A stretch of 64,000 nucleotides of DNA, from the NCBI RefSeq assembly GCF_000001735.4, contig NC_003074.8:3534101-3598100 (forward strand), in the 5' to 3' direction. Numbering within the stretch: position 1 is the first letter of the stretch; each line of letters starts with the position of its first letter. The DNA is from Arabidopsis thaliana (lineage: Eukaryota; Streptophyta; Magnoliopsida; Brassicales; Brassicaceae). The position numbers and the translations under genes were made by a program. Under the pieces are notes generated by a model. The model saw only the letters and a list, made by a program, of their open reading frames with translations. It searched no databases and had not been told where the DNA came from. Below are positions 22,628 to 32,972 of this stretch, piece by piece.

Positions 22628-24049
22628 ATGGAGACTAGAGAAACAAAACCAGTGATCTTTCTCTTCCCTTTCCCTTTACAAGGTCACTTAAACCCAATGT
22701 TTCAGCTCGCCAACATCTTCTTCAACAGAGGCTTCTCCATCACTGTGATCCACACTGAGTTCAACTCTCCAAACTCTTCCAATTTCCCTCATTTCACTTT
22801 CGTATCCATCCCCGATAGCTTGTCTGAACCTGAATCCTATCCCGATGTCATCGAGATTCTCCATGACCTCAATTCCAAGTGTGTTGCTCCTTTTGGTGAT
22901 TGCTTAAAGAAGCTTATATCTGAAGAACCAACAGCAGCTTGTGTGATTGTTGACGCTCTTTGGTACTTCACTCACGATTTAACCGAGAAATTCAATTTCC
23001 CGAGGATTGTTCTCCGAACCGTTAACCTCTCAGCTTTCGTCGCTTTCTCAAAGTTTCATGTTTTACGAGAGAAAGGGTATCTTTCTTTACAAGGTACACT
23101 TTTGTTGACTTTTATATATCTCTAGTTTGCTTCATCTTTGTTGACTTTTCTTGCTCTTCTCCATATGGCAGAGACTAAGGCAGACTCACCGGTTCCGGAG
23201 CTTCCGTATCTTAGAATGAAGGATCTTCCATGGTTCCAGACAGAAGATCCAAGATCAGGGGATAAGTTACAGATAGGTGTGATGAAGTCACTAAAGTCTT
23301 CCTCAGGAATCATATTCAACGCCATTGAAGATCTTGAAACAGATCAGCTTGATGAAGCCCGCATAGAATTCCCAGTTCCACTCTTCTGTATTGGACCCTT
23401 TCACAGGTACGTTTCAGCTTCATCCAGTAGCTTACTTGCACACGACATGACTTGTCTCTCCTGGTTAGACAAGCAAGCAACAAATTCCGTAATCTACGCA
23501 AGTCTTGGAAGCATTGCTTCGATCGATGAATCTGAATTCTTGGAGATTGCTTGGGGTCTAAGAAACAGCAACCAACCTTTTCTATGGGTGGTTAGACCCG
23601 GTTTAATCCACGGGAAAGAATGGATCGAGATTCTGCCTAAAGGGTTCATCGAAAATCTCGAGGGCCGGGGTAAAATAGTGAAATGGGCACCTCAGCCTGA
23701 AGTTTTAGCTCACCGTGCAACAGGCGGATTCTTAACACATTGTGGATGGAACTCAACACTTGAGGGCATATGTGAAGCTATACCAATGATATGCAGACCA
23801 TCTTTTGGGGACCAGAGGGTGAATGCTAGATACATTAACGATGTTTGGAAGATCGGATTGCATTTGGAAAACAAGGTAGAGAGACTAGTGATCGAAAACG
23901 CGGTTAGAACACTAATGACGAGCTCGGAAGGGGAAGAGATCCGCAAGAGGATTATGCCCATGAAGGAAACTGTTGAACAATGCCTTAAGCTTGGAGGTTC
24001 ATCATTTCGGAATCTCGAAAACTTAATTGCTTATATATTGTCTTTCTAA
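22628..24049 (+). CDS. UGT76B1: UDP-glucosyltransferase UGT76B1 (447 aa)
   Basis: Two exons, 22628-23093 and 23172-24049, with a 78-bp intron. The joined frame is 447 codons, the expected length. The catalytic His is H20 in PLQGHLNPM with its partner Asp near D109 (CVIVDALW). The C-terminal PSPG box spans about residues 327-370, starting WAPQPEVLAHRATGGF with HCGWNSTLEG and ending FGDQ, the Gln typical of UDP-glucose users. Family GT1, cytosolic. I recognise it as AT3G11340. That enzyme glucosylates isoleucic acid, salicylic acid and N-hydroxypipecolic acid, damping SA-type immunity (published for the gene). A TGACG pair upstream fits salicylate-linked regulation. Single copy and intact here. 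Confidence 0.95.
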
Positions 24050-24394
24050 TGCGGTGTTCTTCTTCTTCTCCACATCCAAATTTGCTTTCCTTTGATTTAA
24101 TCTGCATTCCCATAATCAGACACATTTTATCATTCAAAAACTTTACCATGTATATTTGAATTATCAGTGATGATGAATTTGTTTCAACTTGAGGTTTTAT
24201 TTGCCCAACTAAAATCTATTGGGCCATAATGTCGAGAAGCTTAATTACCCACATATTAAACCCAATTAACGTCGTAATCTTATGATCCTACCAAATTTAA
24301 AATGGCCATTAATATAGGGTTCATTAATATAGCTTATCTGTATATATAAATCGATAAAATTGAAAAAGTTAAGCAAAACCCTAAGTTTGCTAAG
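24050..24394. other. UGT76B1 3' flank and spacer to the PPR pseudogene
   Basis: 3' UTR-like AT-rich DNA followed by a short former promoter of the PPR copy (TATATATAAATCGATAAA near 24340). No further feature seen. Confidence 0.4.
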
Positions 24395-26223
24395 ATGAGC
24401 ATGACGCTTAGTCTTCAGCGACACGCAAAGAGAATCCTCGCTTACAGTAACAGGCCTCGATTCTTCTGCTCCTACAGAAACGGAACGCTATCGACGAACC
24501 AAACTCTGCATGGTCGAATCGAAGCTGCTTTAGATCAGAAAGCAGAAATCACAGCGGTGCTTGAGCAATAGCGACATCAACAAGGTTATCGATTGAACCC
24601 TTCGTTGGTGAGAGGAGTCTTCGTGAAGCTCTGCACTTCCCAGCGACTTCACCAAGCCCTAGAGGTATCAGACTGGATGATTGAACATAAGATCTGCTGT
24701 CTCGTCCCTGAAGATTTCTCAGCTCGATTTCAATTGATTGAAAACGTTTTAGGTTTGGAAGAAGCAGAGAAGTACTTCGAGAGCATCCCGGAGAATCTGA
24801 GAGGTGAATCTCTCTACACTGCTCTGTTAAGAAGTTACGCCAAACGATCGGAAAAAAAATATCTTGATAGAGCGAGCCGAATTCATATTCAAGAAGATGA
24901 GAGAATTAGGTTTGCTCGGGAGACTGTCACCGTACAGTTCGATGATTTCACTCTACAGCTCTTTCGGAACCCGAGATAAGGTCGACGAGAGTCTGCGAGA
25001 GATGAAGGAGAGCAACATTGATCTCGATCGTCTCACCGTGAACAAAGCTTTGCGAGTGTACGCTGCTGCATCTGATGTGGCAGCAATGGAGAGGTTTCTG
25101 GCTGATTGGGAAGGAACTGTGAAGCTTGAGTGGGTCACAATGCTTGACTTGGCAAAGGCTTATCTGAATAATGGTTCTAAGGGAAAGGCGAGAGAGATGC
25201 TTCGTTGAACAGAGGAATTGAATGATCCAAAGTCCTATGAAGGACTCATAAGGCTTTATGGTGAAGCAGGGGAGAGGGATGATGTGTACCGTATATGGGA
25301 CTTGTACAAGAGCACAAAAGAGAAGGACAATGAAGGGTTTCACGCTTTGATTGGTTCTCTCTTGAAGCTTGATGATATCAACGGAGCAGAGGAGATATAC
25401 TAATGAGTGGCAGTGCTCGCGTCTTGAGTTCGATGTTCGAATGCCAATTATGTTAGTGTCTGCTTATCGTGAAAAAGGAATGGTGGAGAAGGCAGAGAAA
25501 CTGATGACCAGATGGGGACTAAAATATCGGTTAGATCAGTGACTCCGGTGTTGGAAGAATGGGAGAAAAAGGGTAATGAAGTGAAGCCAGTGGATGCCCA
25601 AAGCACTTGAGGCATCAACATGGATGTGTGAAAAAAGGTGTTTAATATATTTGCACAAGATTATGCAGCAAGGCTTGTATTGGAGATAAGGCCATGAAGC
25701 TTGTATTGGAGATGAAGGAGAACAAAATTGAGCCTGATAGTGTCACGATAAACAACGTTTTGAGAGTAAACGCTTATGGATTAGCGCTAGAGTCGATGGA
25801 GAAGTTTAAGAGTAAATGGGATGGTGATGGAAAAACCAAGCTTGATGCAATGGCAGCTGCTTACGAGAGAGCCGGGCTACTACTAAAGGCGATAGAGATA
25901 CAAAGGAGTAAAAAAGAAGTGTACCGTCTATGGAATGAGTACAAGAATAAGGCAAATGATGGGATTGCAAGAGAATAGAGATGTGATTACCTCTTTTTGG
26001 AATGAAGGATATCAAAGTGTGATTAGCTCTTTGTTGAAGCTTGACGATGTACAAGGAGCAGAAGCTATATGGAGAATACTGGGATCAATCAAAAGGATTA
26101 GAGTTGGTGGATGCTCGAATACCGGGTTTGCTAATCTCTCGTTATTGCGAGAAAGGTGATGAAATGAAGATGAGGGAAGTGATTGATGTTGAGAGTACTT
26201 TTGCTCTTGCATTATTACACTAG
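24395..26223 (+). pseudogene. P-class PPR protein pseudogene, copy A
   Basis: The ATG at 24395 opens MSMTLSLQRHAKRILAYS, a mitochondrial-presequence-like start also seen in copy B. The frame meets a TAG at 24569, where copy B has a Trp codon. It later changes frame near 24860, meets TGA near 25205 and breaks several more times. The recoverable pieces carry PPR helices (ALRVYAAASDVAAMERFLADW, SPYSSMISLYSSFGTRDKVDESL, LIRLYGEAGERDDVYRIW). They follow the order of copy B and continue past the point where B is truncated. The 3' end (LLKLDDVQGAEAIW, LISRYCEKGDEMKMREV) recurs at 29096. Intact relatives are two-helix-repeat RNA-binding proteins of mitochondria, without DYW or E domains. Possibly AT3G11350. 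Multiple lesions make it a clear pseudogene. Confidence 0.85.
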
Positions 26224-27010
26224 AAGCCATTGCTTCAAATACAGAGCATGCATGGTAGAGAAAACAGAGAATGAAAAAGTGGAAAATTTCTTGTTACTGC
26301 TTCAATCACTTAAGAATTTTATGCCATCTTTGTTTTCTTTTTTTTTTTGTTTATTGGGTTTAGAATTGTTTTTTAAGGGAAATTTGTGTTTTTATTCTAT
26401 TTGATTGGAAACAGAGTTATTTCTATAAACAGGTTTATTTTACATTTAATATTGTGTTGCATGTTTGCATTTCCATTTTATATGGGATATGCTAAGATAA
26501 TGTTTCATTTTATTCTGCATATTTCGTTTAAAGTAACTTTTCAGAAATTTTACAGCTCTGTTATTTAAATTCTAGATATAAGATGGATCTAAATATAGAA
26601 TGTTTCTTTGAATGTGCACACAGCCAGCCTGGAAACAGGTATTAGAATAAAATTTAATGAAGTAAACGGGAGTATAAAATAGTTGTACATATTCCTCTGT
26701 TATAACCTGTATCTTAATCCATCAGTATATGATATTTTTTGAATGTGCAACGTGCACAGGGTGGAAACAGCTCTTGGGAACAAATTTATTACACAAGTAA
26801 ACGATGACCAAGTTTAAATATTGTATATTTTGGTCATTCTTAATAATATAAACAGCAAGTTGGTCATTTGTGTATTAGGAGAAATGGGATGCTTGCTAAT
26901 TAATTAATATTAACTCCCTTATTTGCTTGCATATTTACTCAACTCCGAGAGAAGTGGGAGAGAAGAAACTATCAAGAACACACATTGATCATAACCAAAG
27001 CAGCCAAAAA
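26224..27010 (+). promoter_or_regulatory. Promoter and leader of DC1 gene 1, with two tandem promoter modules
   Basis: After the PPR 3' flank, two related modules start at about 26603 and 26738. Each has TTTGAATGTGCA, then a CCTGGAAACAGG-like core (exact at 26628-26639, degenerate at 26757-26770), then AGTAAACG. The second is followed by TTGGTCAT and the leader CATTGATCATAACCAAAGC just before the ATG. The same layout precedes DC1 genes 2 and 3, and weakly gene 4. Confidence 0.55.
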
Positions 27011-28780
27011 ATGGATGGAGGTAACCCAAGATGTCCGTTATCTCATCCAACTAACCCTCACACCCTCTCTAAATCCGGCCAAATCACCAAGTTTGGTTGT
27101 TTTACATGCGGTAAAAAAGCACCGCTCAGCAAAAGAGACCGTCGCTTCTCTTACTACTGCATCACCTGTGATGTGAGTTTCCACAAAGGATGTCACATTT
27201 TTCCGAGGAAGTTAACACATCCTTATCACCTTCAGCACCCTCTTACTTTCACCTTTCCGGATTATGAAAGCGGGATCACATCCGACAGCTTCGATTATGA
27301 AACCTATCGCACTGCAGTAAAGTGTCACTCTCAATTCATCATCACATATAGTCTTAAGAAGCCTGGATCTATAGAATGCTCATGGTGCGGCAAAAATATC
27401 GAAGACGATTGTTTCTATCGTTGTTCTATATGTAACTTCTATTTGGATCTCTCTTGCTCCCAAAGTATTCCACTTCTCCTCGTTGCAAACCCAAAGAGTC
27501 ATCAGCATCCACTCGTGTTCTACAGGCGACCACTCTTGACTCCATGTGATGCGTGTGGGTTAGTCAATGTGTTGGATCCAAGCTATGCTTGTTTTCAATG
27601 TAATTATATGGTCCATCAAAGTTGCATAGACTTACCTCGAGTCATAAAGATCACGCGTCATCGGCATCGTCTTTCTCACATTCCTTGCGTCCAATCTCCG
27701 GTTTCACCATGTGGGGTATGCTATCAGAAAGTTGAAAACAAGTACGGCCTATATTCTTGCAACCGCTACGAAGATCACTCTTATGTAGTGCATTCGAAAT
27801 GTGCCACGCATGAAAATATATGGGACGGGAAAGAACTCGAATGGGAACCTGAGGAACCCGAAAACATTGAAGATATCCTCCCATTTAAGAAGGTTGGTAC
27901 TGATATGATAAAGTATTTCTCGCATGAACATAATCTGAAGCTCGAGAAGTATGATGCTGTTCGTGATGCAGAGAAGCTATGTCAAGCATGCGTCTGTCCT
28001 ATCAACTCTCGTGATTTCTACAATTGCATCCACTGTGATTTTTTTCTCCACGAGGTATGTGCTGGTCTTCTTCGAAAATTGGATCATGCGTTGCACAAAC
28101 ACACTCTTATCCTAGACCCATATCCTCGAGACAGTTATTATCTCTTGGACTGTCCCATTTGTTCCAGAGGATCCACTGGTTTCAGGTACATATGTTCCAT
28201 AAGTAATTGTAATTCCCATCGAATTGGCATAGATATTCGATGTATTTTAGTTCCAGATCATTTCACTCACGAGAGTCATGAACATCCTCTATTTATCTCC
28301 ACATCCTTCAAAGCAGAAATTCGTTGCCAGGGTTGTCAGAAGGAGTGCATGCAGTCTTACCTGCAGTGTACTATATGCATATTTATCATGTGTTATAAAT
28401 GCGCTACAATTCCAACGGAAGTTAGCTACAAACACGACAAGCATCCTCTTTCTCTATGCTATGGAGAGAAAGCAGATGATACGTACTGGTGTGAACTATG
28501 TGAGAAAGAGGTTAATCCAAGGAATTGGTTCTACACATGCAACATATGTTGTATCACTATCCACCTTCATTGCATCTTCGGATCTTCTAGTTATATGAAG
28601 CCTGGTTCCATATTTGATTACAACTATTCCAAATTGGAAGTTCTTCGCAACAGTAACAGCACTCGACCGCAATGCACCCGATGTGGTGATCGTTGTCCAG
28701 GTTACATCTACTTCAAACGCAAACGCGATAAACACCCTGTAACGTTTTCCTGTTCTGTGCAATGTTTAGAGGGAGGATGA
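27011..28780 (+). CDS. DC1-domain Cys/His-rich protein 1 (589 aa)
   Basis: Single exon. I start it at the ATG at 27011 (MDGGNPRCPLSHPTNP), not at the upstream in-frame ATG at 26927. The 84 bases between correspond to untranslated leader in genes 2 and 3. The protein is a row of divergent C1 (DC1, PF03107) zinc-binding units with repeating H-x-HPL...C-x2-C...C-x2-C-x-FxxHxxC spacing: HPYHLQHPLTFTF, HQHPLVFYRRPLLTPCDACG, HRHRLSHIPC, HNLKLEKYD, HKHTLILDP, HEHPLFISTS and DKHPLSLCYG. It has no signal peptide. This plant family is large and poorly understood, with links to stress and hormone response. Unlike the three sister copies it lacks the proline-rich N-terminal repeats, so it may show the ancestral start. 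Probably AT3G11370. Confidence 0.9.
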   Translation: MDGGNPRCPLSHPTNPHTLSKSGQITKFGCFTCGKKAPLSKRDRRFSYYCITCDVSFHKGCHIFPRKLTHPYHLQHPLTFTFPDYESGITSDSFDYETYRTAVKCHSQFIITYSLKKPGSIECSWCGKNIEDDCFYRCSICNFYLDLSCSQSIPLLLVANPKSHQHPLVFYRRPLLTPCDACGLVNVLDPSYACFQCNYMVHQSCIDLPRVIKITRHRHRLSHIPCVQSPVSPCGVCYQKVENKYGLYSCNRYEDHSYVVHSKCATHENIWDGKELEWEPEEPENIEDILPFKKVGTDMIKYFSHEHNLKLEKYDAVRDAEKLCQACVCPINSRDFYNCIHCDFFLHEVCAGLLRKLDHALHKHTLILDPYPRDSYYLLDCPICSRGSTGFRYICSISNCNSHRIGIDIRCILVPDHFTHESHEHPLFISTSFKAEIRCQGCQKECMQSYLQCTICIFIMCYKCATIPTEVSYKHDKHPLSLCYGEKADDTYWCELCEKEVNPRNWFYTCNICCITIHLHCIFGSSSYMKPGSIFDYNYSKLEVLRNSNSTRPQCTRCGDRCPGYIYFKRKRDKHPVTFSCSVQCLEGG

Positions 28781-29095
28781 TGGTGTTGTAGACATAATGA
28801 ACTTTCTTTGTGTTTATTAAAGTTGTTTGTTTATATCTTTGTGTGTGTGTGTCTTTTTTTCAAAGAAATCCGGAAACTTGTATCGCCACCACTTCTAAAG
28901 AATGAAATATCTTTGTATTTGATGATTTATCCATCCCTTTTTTCATTCGATATAATTTCTTAAGCCCAAAAAAGTGAACAGCTTGACAACGTATAAAGAA
29001 AAACGAACAGCCTGACTCACATAAACAAACCATCTTCTCTAACGTAAGAGCGTCTTAAGAAAACCGAGACACCGCATGCACACATATACTTACCC
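28781..29095. other. 3' flank of DC1 gene 1
   Basis: 3' UTR-like sequence with a short GT repeat at about 28839 (GTGTGTGTGTGTC) and AATGAAATATC/AATAAA-like signals. Beyond 28980 it is spacer up to the PPR fragment. Confidence 0.4.
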
Positions 29096-29400
29096 TACTT
29101 AGCTCTTTGTTGAAACTTGACGATGTACAAGGAGCAGAAGCTATATATGGAGAGTACTTGGATCAATCAGAAGGAGTAGAGTTGGATGCTGAAATGCCGG
29201 GTTTGCTAATCTCTCGTTATTGCGAGAAAGGTGATGAAATGAAGATGAGGGAAGTGATGAATTCAAGTAGGGAGAAGCTCAAGCAGATGGAGACCACCAA
29301 GATTCAGCGTTGGCGCCTTGGCTCGTGCTCTGTATGAGTGTATGGCTTAATTCTTGTTACTGCTTCAATCACTTAATAATTTATTTATTTTGGTTTATTG
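29096..29400 (+). pseudogene. PPR 3'-end fragment
   Basis: About 240 coding-like bases (LLKLDDVQGAEAIYGEYLDQ, LLISRYCEKGDEMKMREVM) match the 3' end of PPR copy A at 26030-26190. Downstream sequence (TTCTTGTTACTGCTTCAATC) matches 26292-26311. No PPR 5' part precedes it; it follows DC1 gene 1. It is a detached terminus of a third PPR copy. Confidence 0.8.
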
Positions 29401-29978
29401 GGGTTGGAATTTTTTTTAGGGGGTATTTTTGTTTTAATTCTTACAGTAGTTCTTAGTTTTAAAAGCTTACTTAGGAGAAGACACTCATGCAGAGCACGTT
29501 TATCTCCGATCAAACCAGGGTTGGACTTGCATAAATGTTTTCATATATAACACACCAAAATTTTATGATATATCATTGCATATTATATTTATGATAAAAA
29601 TCAACATTATATTATACTACTTTTATGTACCACTCTCATATAATAGTATAAAATAATATGATATTTAATAATAAATAAAAATTACAACTAAATATTTGTT
29701 TTTTCCGGCATTACAGCTAAATATATTTAAATTTTTCAAAGTATAATTAATTTGAAAATTTTCTATACAAGAATTTCATTTTTAATTAGGGCTAAACCCT
29801 TACCAGAGGTAGCCCATATAAATCGGAATGGGTGAATGCAAACTTAAGCCGATTATCTTTATTTTTTTTTATTTTTTTTATTTTTTTCTCAATGCTGGAG
29901 GATTTAATATCATCATATAAAACATTCTTTTAGAAAGAAAAAAAAAATCATCAGAAGGTTTAACTATCATCATCGGAC
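29401..29978. other. Spacer before PPR copy B
   Basis: Very AT-rich, with T-rich tracts near 29861-29890. No feature beyond the presumed promoter of PPR copy B. Confidence 0.4.
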
Positions 29979-31715
29979 ATGAGCATGAGGCATAATCTTC
30001 AGCGACACGCAAAGCGAATCCTCGCTTACAGTAACAGGCCTCGATTTTTCTGCTCCTACACCAACGTAACACTATCGTCTCCGGCGACGAACCAAACTCT
30101 GCAGAGTCGGATCGAAGCGGCTTCACATCAGAAAGCAGAAATCACAACGGTGCTTGAGCAATGGCTACAGCAACAACAACAACAGGGGAAGCAGTTAAAC
30201 CCTTCGTTATTAAGAGGAATCGTCGAGAAGCTCAGAAGTTCTAACCGACCTCGCCAAGCCCTAGAGGTATCAGACTGGATGGTCGAACAAAAGATGTACA
30301 ATCTCCCGGAAGACTTCTCAGCTAGATTTCATCTGACTGAGAAGGTTTTAAATTTGGAAGAAGCAGAGAAGTTCTTTGAGAGCATCCCGGAGAATATGAG
30401 ATTCGAGTCAATGTACAATTCTCTATTAAGAAGTTACGCAAGACAATCCGGAGAAAAAGCTCTGAAGAAAGCCGAATCTGTTTTCAAGAAGATGAAGAAG
30501 CTAGGGTTGCTCTTGAGACCTTCACCGTACAACTCGATGACATCACTCTATAGCTCTCTCGGAAACAGAGATAAAGTCGATGAGATTCTTCGAGAGATGA
30601 AGGAGAACAACGTTGAGCTCGATAATGTCACCGTGAACAACGCTTTGCGAGTATACGCTGCTGTATCTGATGTAGCGACAATGGACAAGTTTCTAGCTGA
30701 TAGGAAAGAGATTACAAGGCTTGATGGGCTCACAATGCTTGCGATGGCAAAGGCTTATGTGAGAGACGGTTCTAAACAAAAGGCTAGGAGGATGCTTCAT
30801 GAAACAGAGGAATGATTGGGTCATGACTATAAGGAACTCATGAGCCTATATGGTGAAGCAGGAGAGATAGAAGATGTTCACCGTGTATGGGACAAGTACA
30901 AGGCGACAAGACAGAAGGATAATGAAGAATTTCGAACTTTGATTGGTTCTCTCTTGAAGCTTGGTGATACCAAAGGAGCAGAGAAGATATACTACAATGA
31001 GTGGGAGTGCTCCGGTCTTGAGTTTGATAACCGAATCCCCGATATGTTGGTGTCGGGTTATCGCGAAAAGGGAATGGTGATGAAGGCAGATAAACTGGTG
31101 AACAAGACTTTGTGGATCAGAGGATTGGCTACACCAATCACTCTGTTGCTGGAAGAAATGGATAAAAAGGGGAATAAAGTGAGTCCGCCGGGCTTGAGAG
31201 ACCTCATCAAGAATCTACGTGATTCAAATCAGTTGTCCAAAGCACTTGAGGCATCAACATGGATGTGTCAAAAAAAGGTGTTTAATCTCTTTTCAGAAGA
31301 TTATGCAACAAGGCTTCATCTGACTGAGAAAGTGTTGGGTTTGGAGGAAGCAGAGAACTTTTTCGAAAGCAGCATCCCGGAGAATATGAAAGATTACTCT
31401 GTCTACGATACACTCTTAAGCTGTTATGCAAGATCTAGCAACACTCAAAGTAAAGCTGAAGCCGTTTTCGAGAAGATGAGAGAGCTAGGTTTACAATCCA
31501 AACTTTCCCCATTCAACTCGTTGATATCTCTCTACAGTGGGCAAGGGAAACTAAGTGTGGTCAATATACTTCTATGTGATATGAAGCATAAGAATATAGA
31601 GCCTGATATTGTCACGAGGAACAACGTTTTGAGAGCAAACGCATACATATTGGCCATAGACTCGATGGAGAAAGTATAAGAGAGAGTGGGATGGTTTTGA
31701 GAGCAAACGCATACA
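29979..31715 (+). pseudogene. P-class PPR protein, copy B: one in-frame stop, then truncated 3' end
   Basis: The ATG at 29979 opens MSMRHNLQRHAKRILAYS, mitochondrial-like. The frame is open for 278 codons and hits TGA at 30813-30815 inside ETEE-stop-LGHDYKELM. It then continues in the same frame for 287 codons (MSLYGEAGEIEDVHRVW through ILAIDSMEKV) to TAA at 31677. PPR helices are evident throughout: SPYNSMTSLYSSLGNRDKVDEIL, NNALRVYAAVSDVATMDKF and SPFNSLISLYSGQGKLSVV. The natural C-terminus is missing: after MEKV a 24-base piece (GTTTTGAGAGCAAACGCAT...) is repeated from 31625 and PPR similarity ends. I think the locus is AT3G11380. Whether a short intron or read-through bypasses the TGA cannot be told; I call it a recent pseudogene. 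Confidence 0.75.
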
Positions 31716-32477
31716 TACGTGATCATGGTGATTATAACGTGATATCGTCATCTAGAATGTCGTTTTTGTTAACCGTACTGTCATTCCTAGTTCTCTAGAT
31801 CTACCACTTTGTTGATATGCTGGTATTGGAACGATACCGCATGTTCTCGAAAATGTGCAACATCGTTGACCACTTAACTCAGTCTTATAATTATTGTATA
31901 TGTTCCATTTTAATAAGAGGATGTTAAGATAATATTTCAATTTATTTAACATATTTCTTTTTAAGTAATTTTACTGAAAAAAATTAATGCTCTGTTATTT
32001 TAAATTCTTCATATAAGATGGATCTAAATCTTGTATATTTCTTTGAATGTGCACAGCCTGGAAACAGGTCTTGAGAACAAAAAAGTAATGAGCATTTATT
32101 AAAAGTAAGCGAAAGTATAAAATAGTGTTACAGAAATGTTATTACTCTGTTATTTTAATCCTAGAACTAATCTTGATCTTAATCTTAATCTTAGTATTTT
32201 ATTTTATAATGTGCATTACTGCATTGCACAGCGTGGAAACAGGTCTTGCGAATAAAGTTAATGATAATTCTATCTATTACAAAAGTAAACGATGACCGAA
32301 ATATGAAATCGTATTTTCTGGTCATTCTTAATTATAAAAACAGCAAGTTGGTCATTGTCTACTAGGACATATGTGAATGTTTGTTTATTAATATGAACAC
32401 TGCCATTTACTCTACTCCACGATAAGTGGAAATAAATTAGCAGAAACATACATCGATCATAACCAAAGGATCAAAAG
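31716..32477 (+). promoter_or_regulatory. Promoter and leader of DC1 gene 2
   Basis: Two tandem modules as in DC1 gene 1. CCTGGAAACAGG is exact at 32057-32068, and a GTGGAAACAGG variant lies near 32233. Each is followed by GTAA(A/G)CGA. After the second come GGTCATTCTTAATTATAAAA and TTGGTCATTGTCTA, then leader GATCATAACCAAAGGATC next to the ATG. Confidence 0.55.
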
Positions 32478-32972
32478 ATGCCGAAAAAAGAAGTACCTCC
32501 ACTTCCTCCACTTATTGGATTTGGACGATACCGTAACCGGTACGGCAAAAAGATGGACAAAGAAGAAGAAGAGGAAGAAGACGTTGCTCCACCTCAGCCA
32601 CCTCTTGGATATAAAGGATGCCGTAACCAATGCAGCGCAAAGATGAACAAGGAAAAAGTATCCCCACCTCCTACACCTCTTGGATTCAGACGACACCATA
32701 ACCAAAACAGCGCAAAGAAGGACCAAGAAGAAGTGTCTCAAGTTCCTCTGCCTCTTGAATGTAGACGATATCATAACCAAACCGGCAACAAGATGGACAA
32801 AGAAAAAGTACCTTCTCCACCTCCTTCAGCTCGTAGATTCAAACGATCTCGTAACCAAAGAAGCAAAAATATGGACAAAGAAGTACCTTCAACTACTCCA
32901 GCTCCCCGTCCCCGTAGATTCAAACGACATCAAAACCAAAACGGCAAAGAAATGGACAAAAAAATAGTACTT
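32478..32972 (+). repeat. Leader-derived tandem repeats at the 5' end of DC1 gene 2
   Basis: Seven units of 75-90 bases, all multiples of three. Each carries a CATAACCAAA-like segment, an AAAAAGATGGACAAAGAAG-like start-codon segment, a CCTCCACCTCCT-like Pro stretch and CTTGGATT(C)AGA. The first two parts match the untranslated leader and ATG context of this gene (GATCATAACCAAAGGATC at 32456-32473) and of gene 1. Confidence 0.8.

Noticed and set aside
26927-27010. Upstream in-frame ATG (MHIYSTPREV) as the start of DC1 protein 1
   Set aside because: The 28 extra codons correspond to untranslated leader in the sister genes, and the ATG at 27011 aligns with their start context.
32457-32780. Minus-strand ORFs opposite the DC1 leader repeats (also 35606-36016)
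   Set aside because: Periodic shadows of the tandem repeats; the repeat unit is a multiple of three, so all frames stay open.
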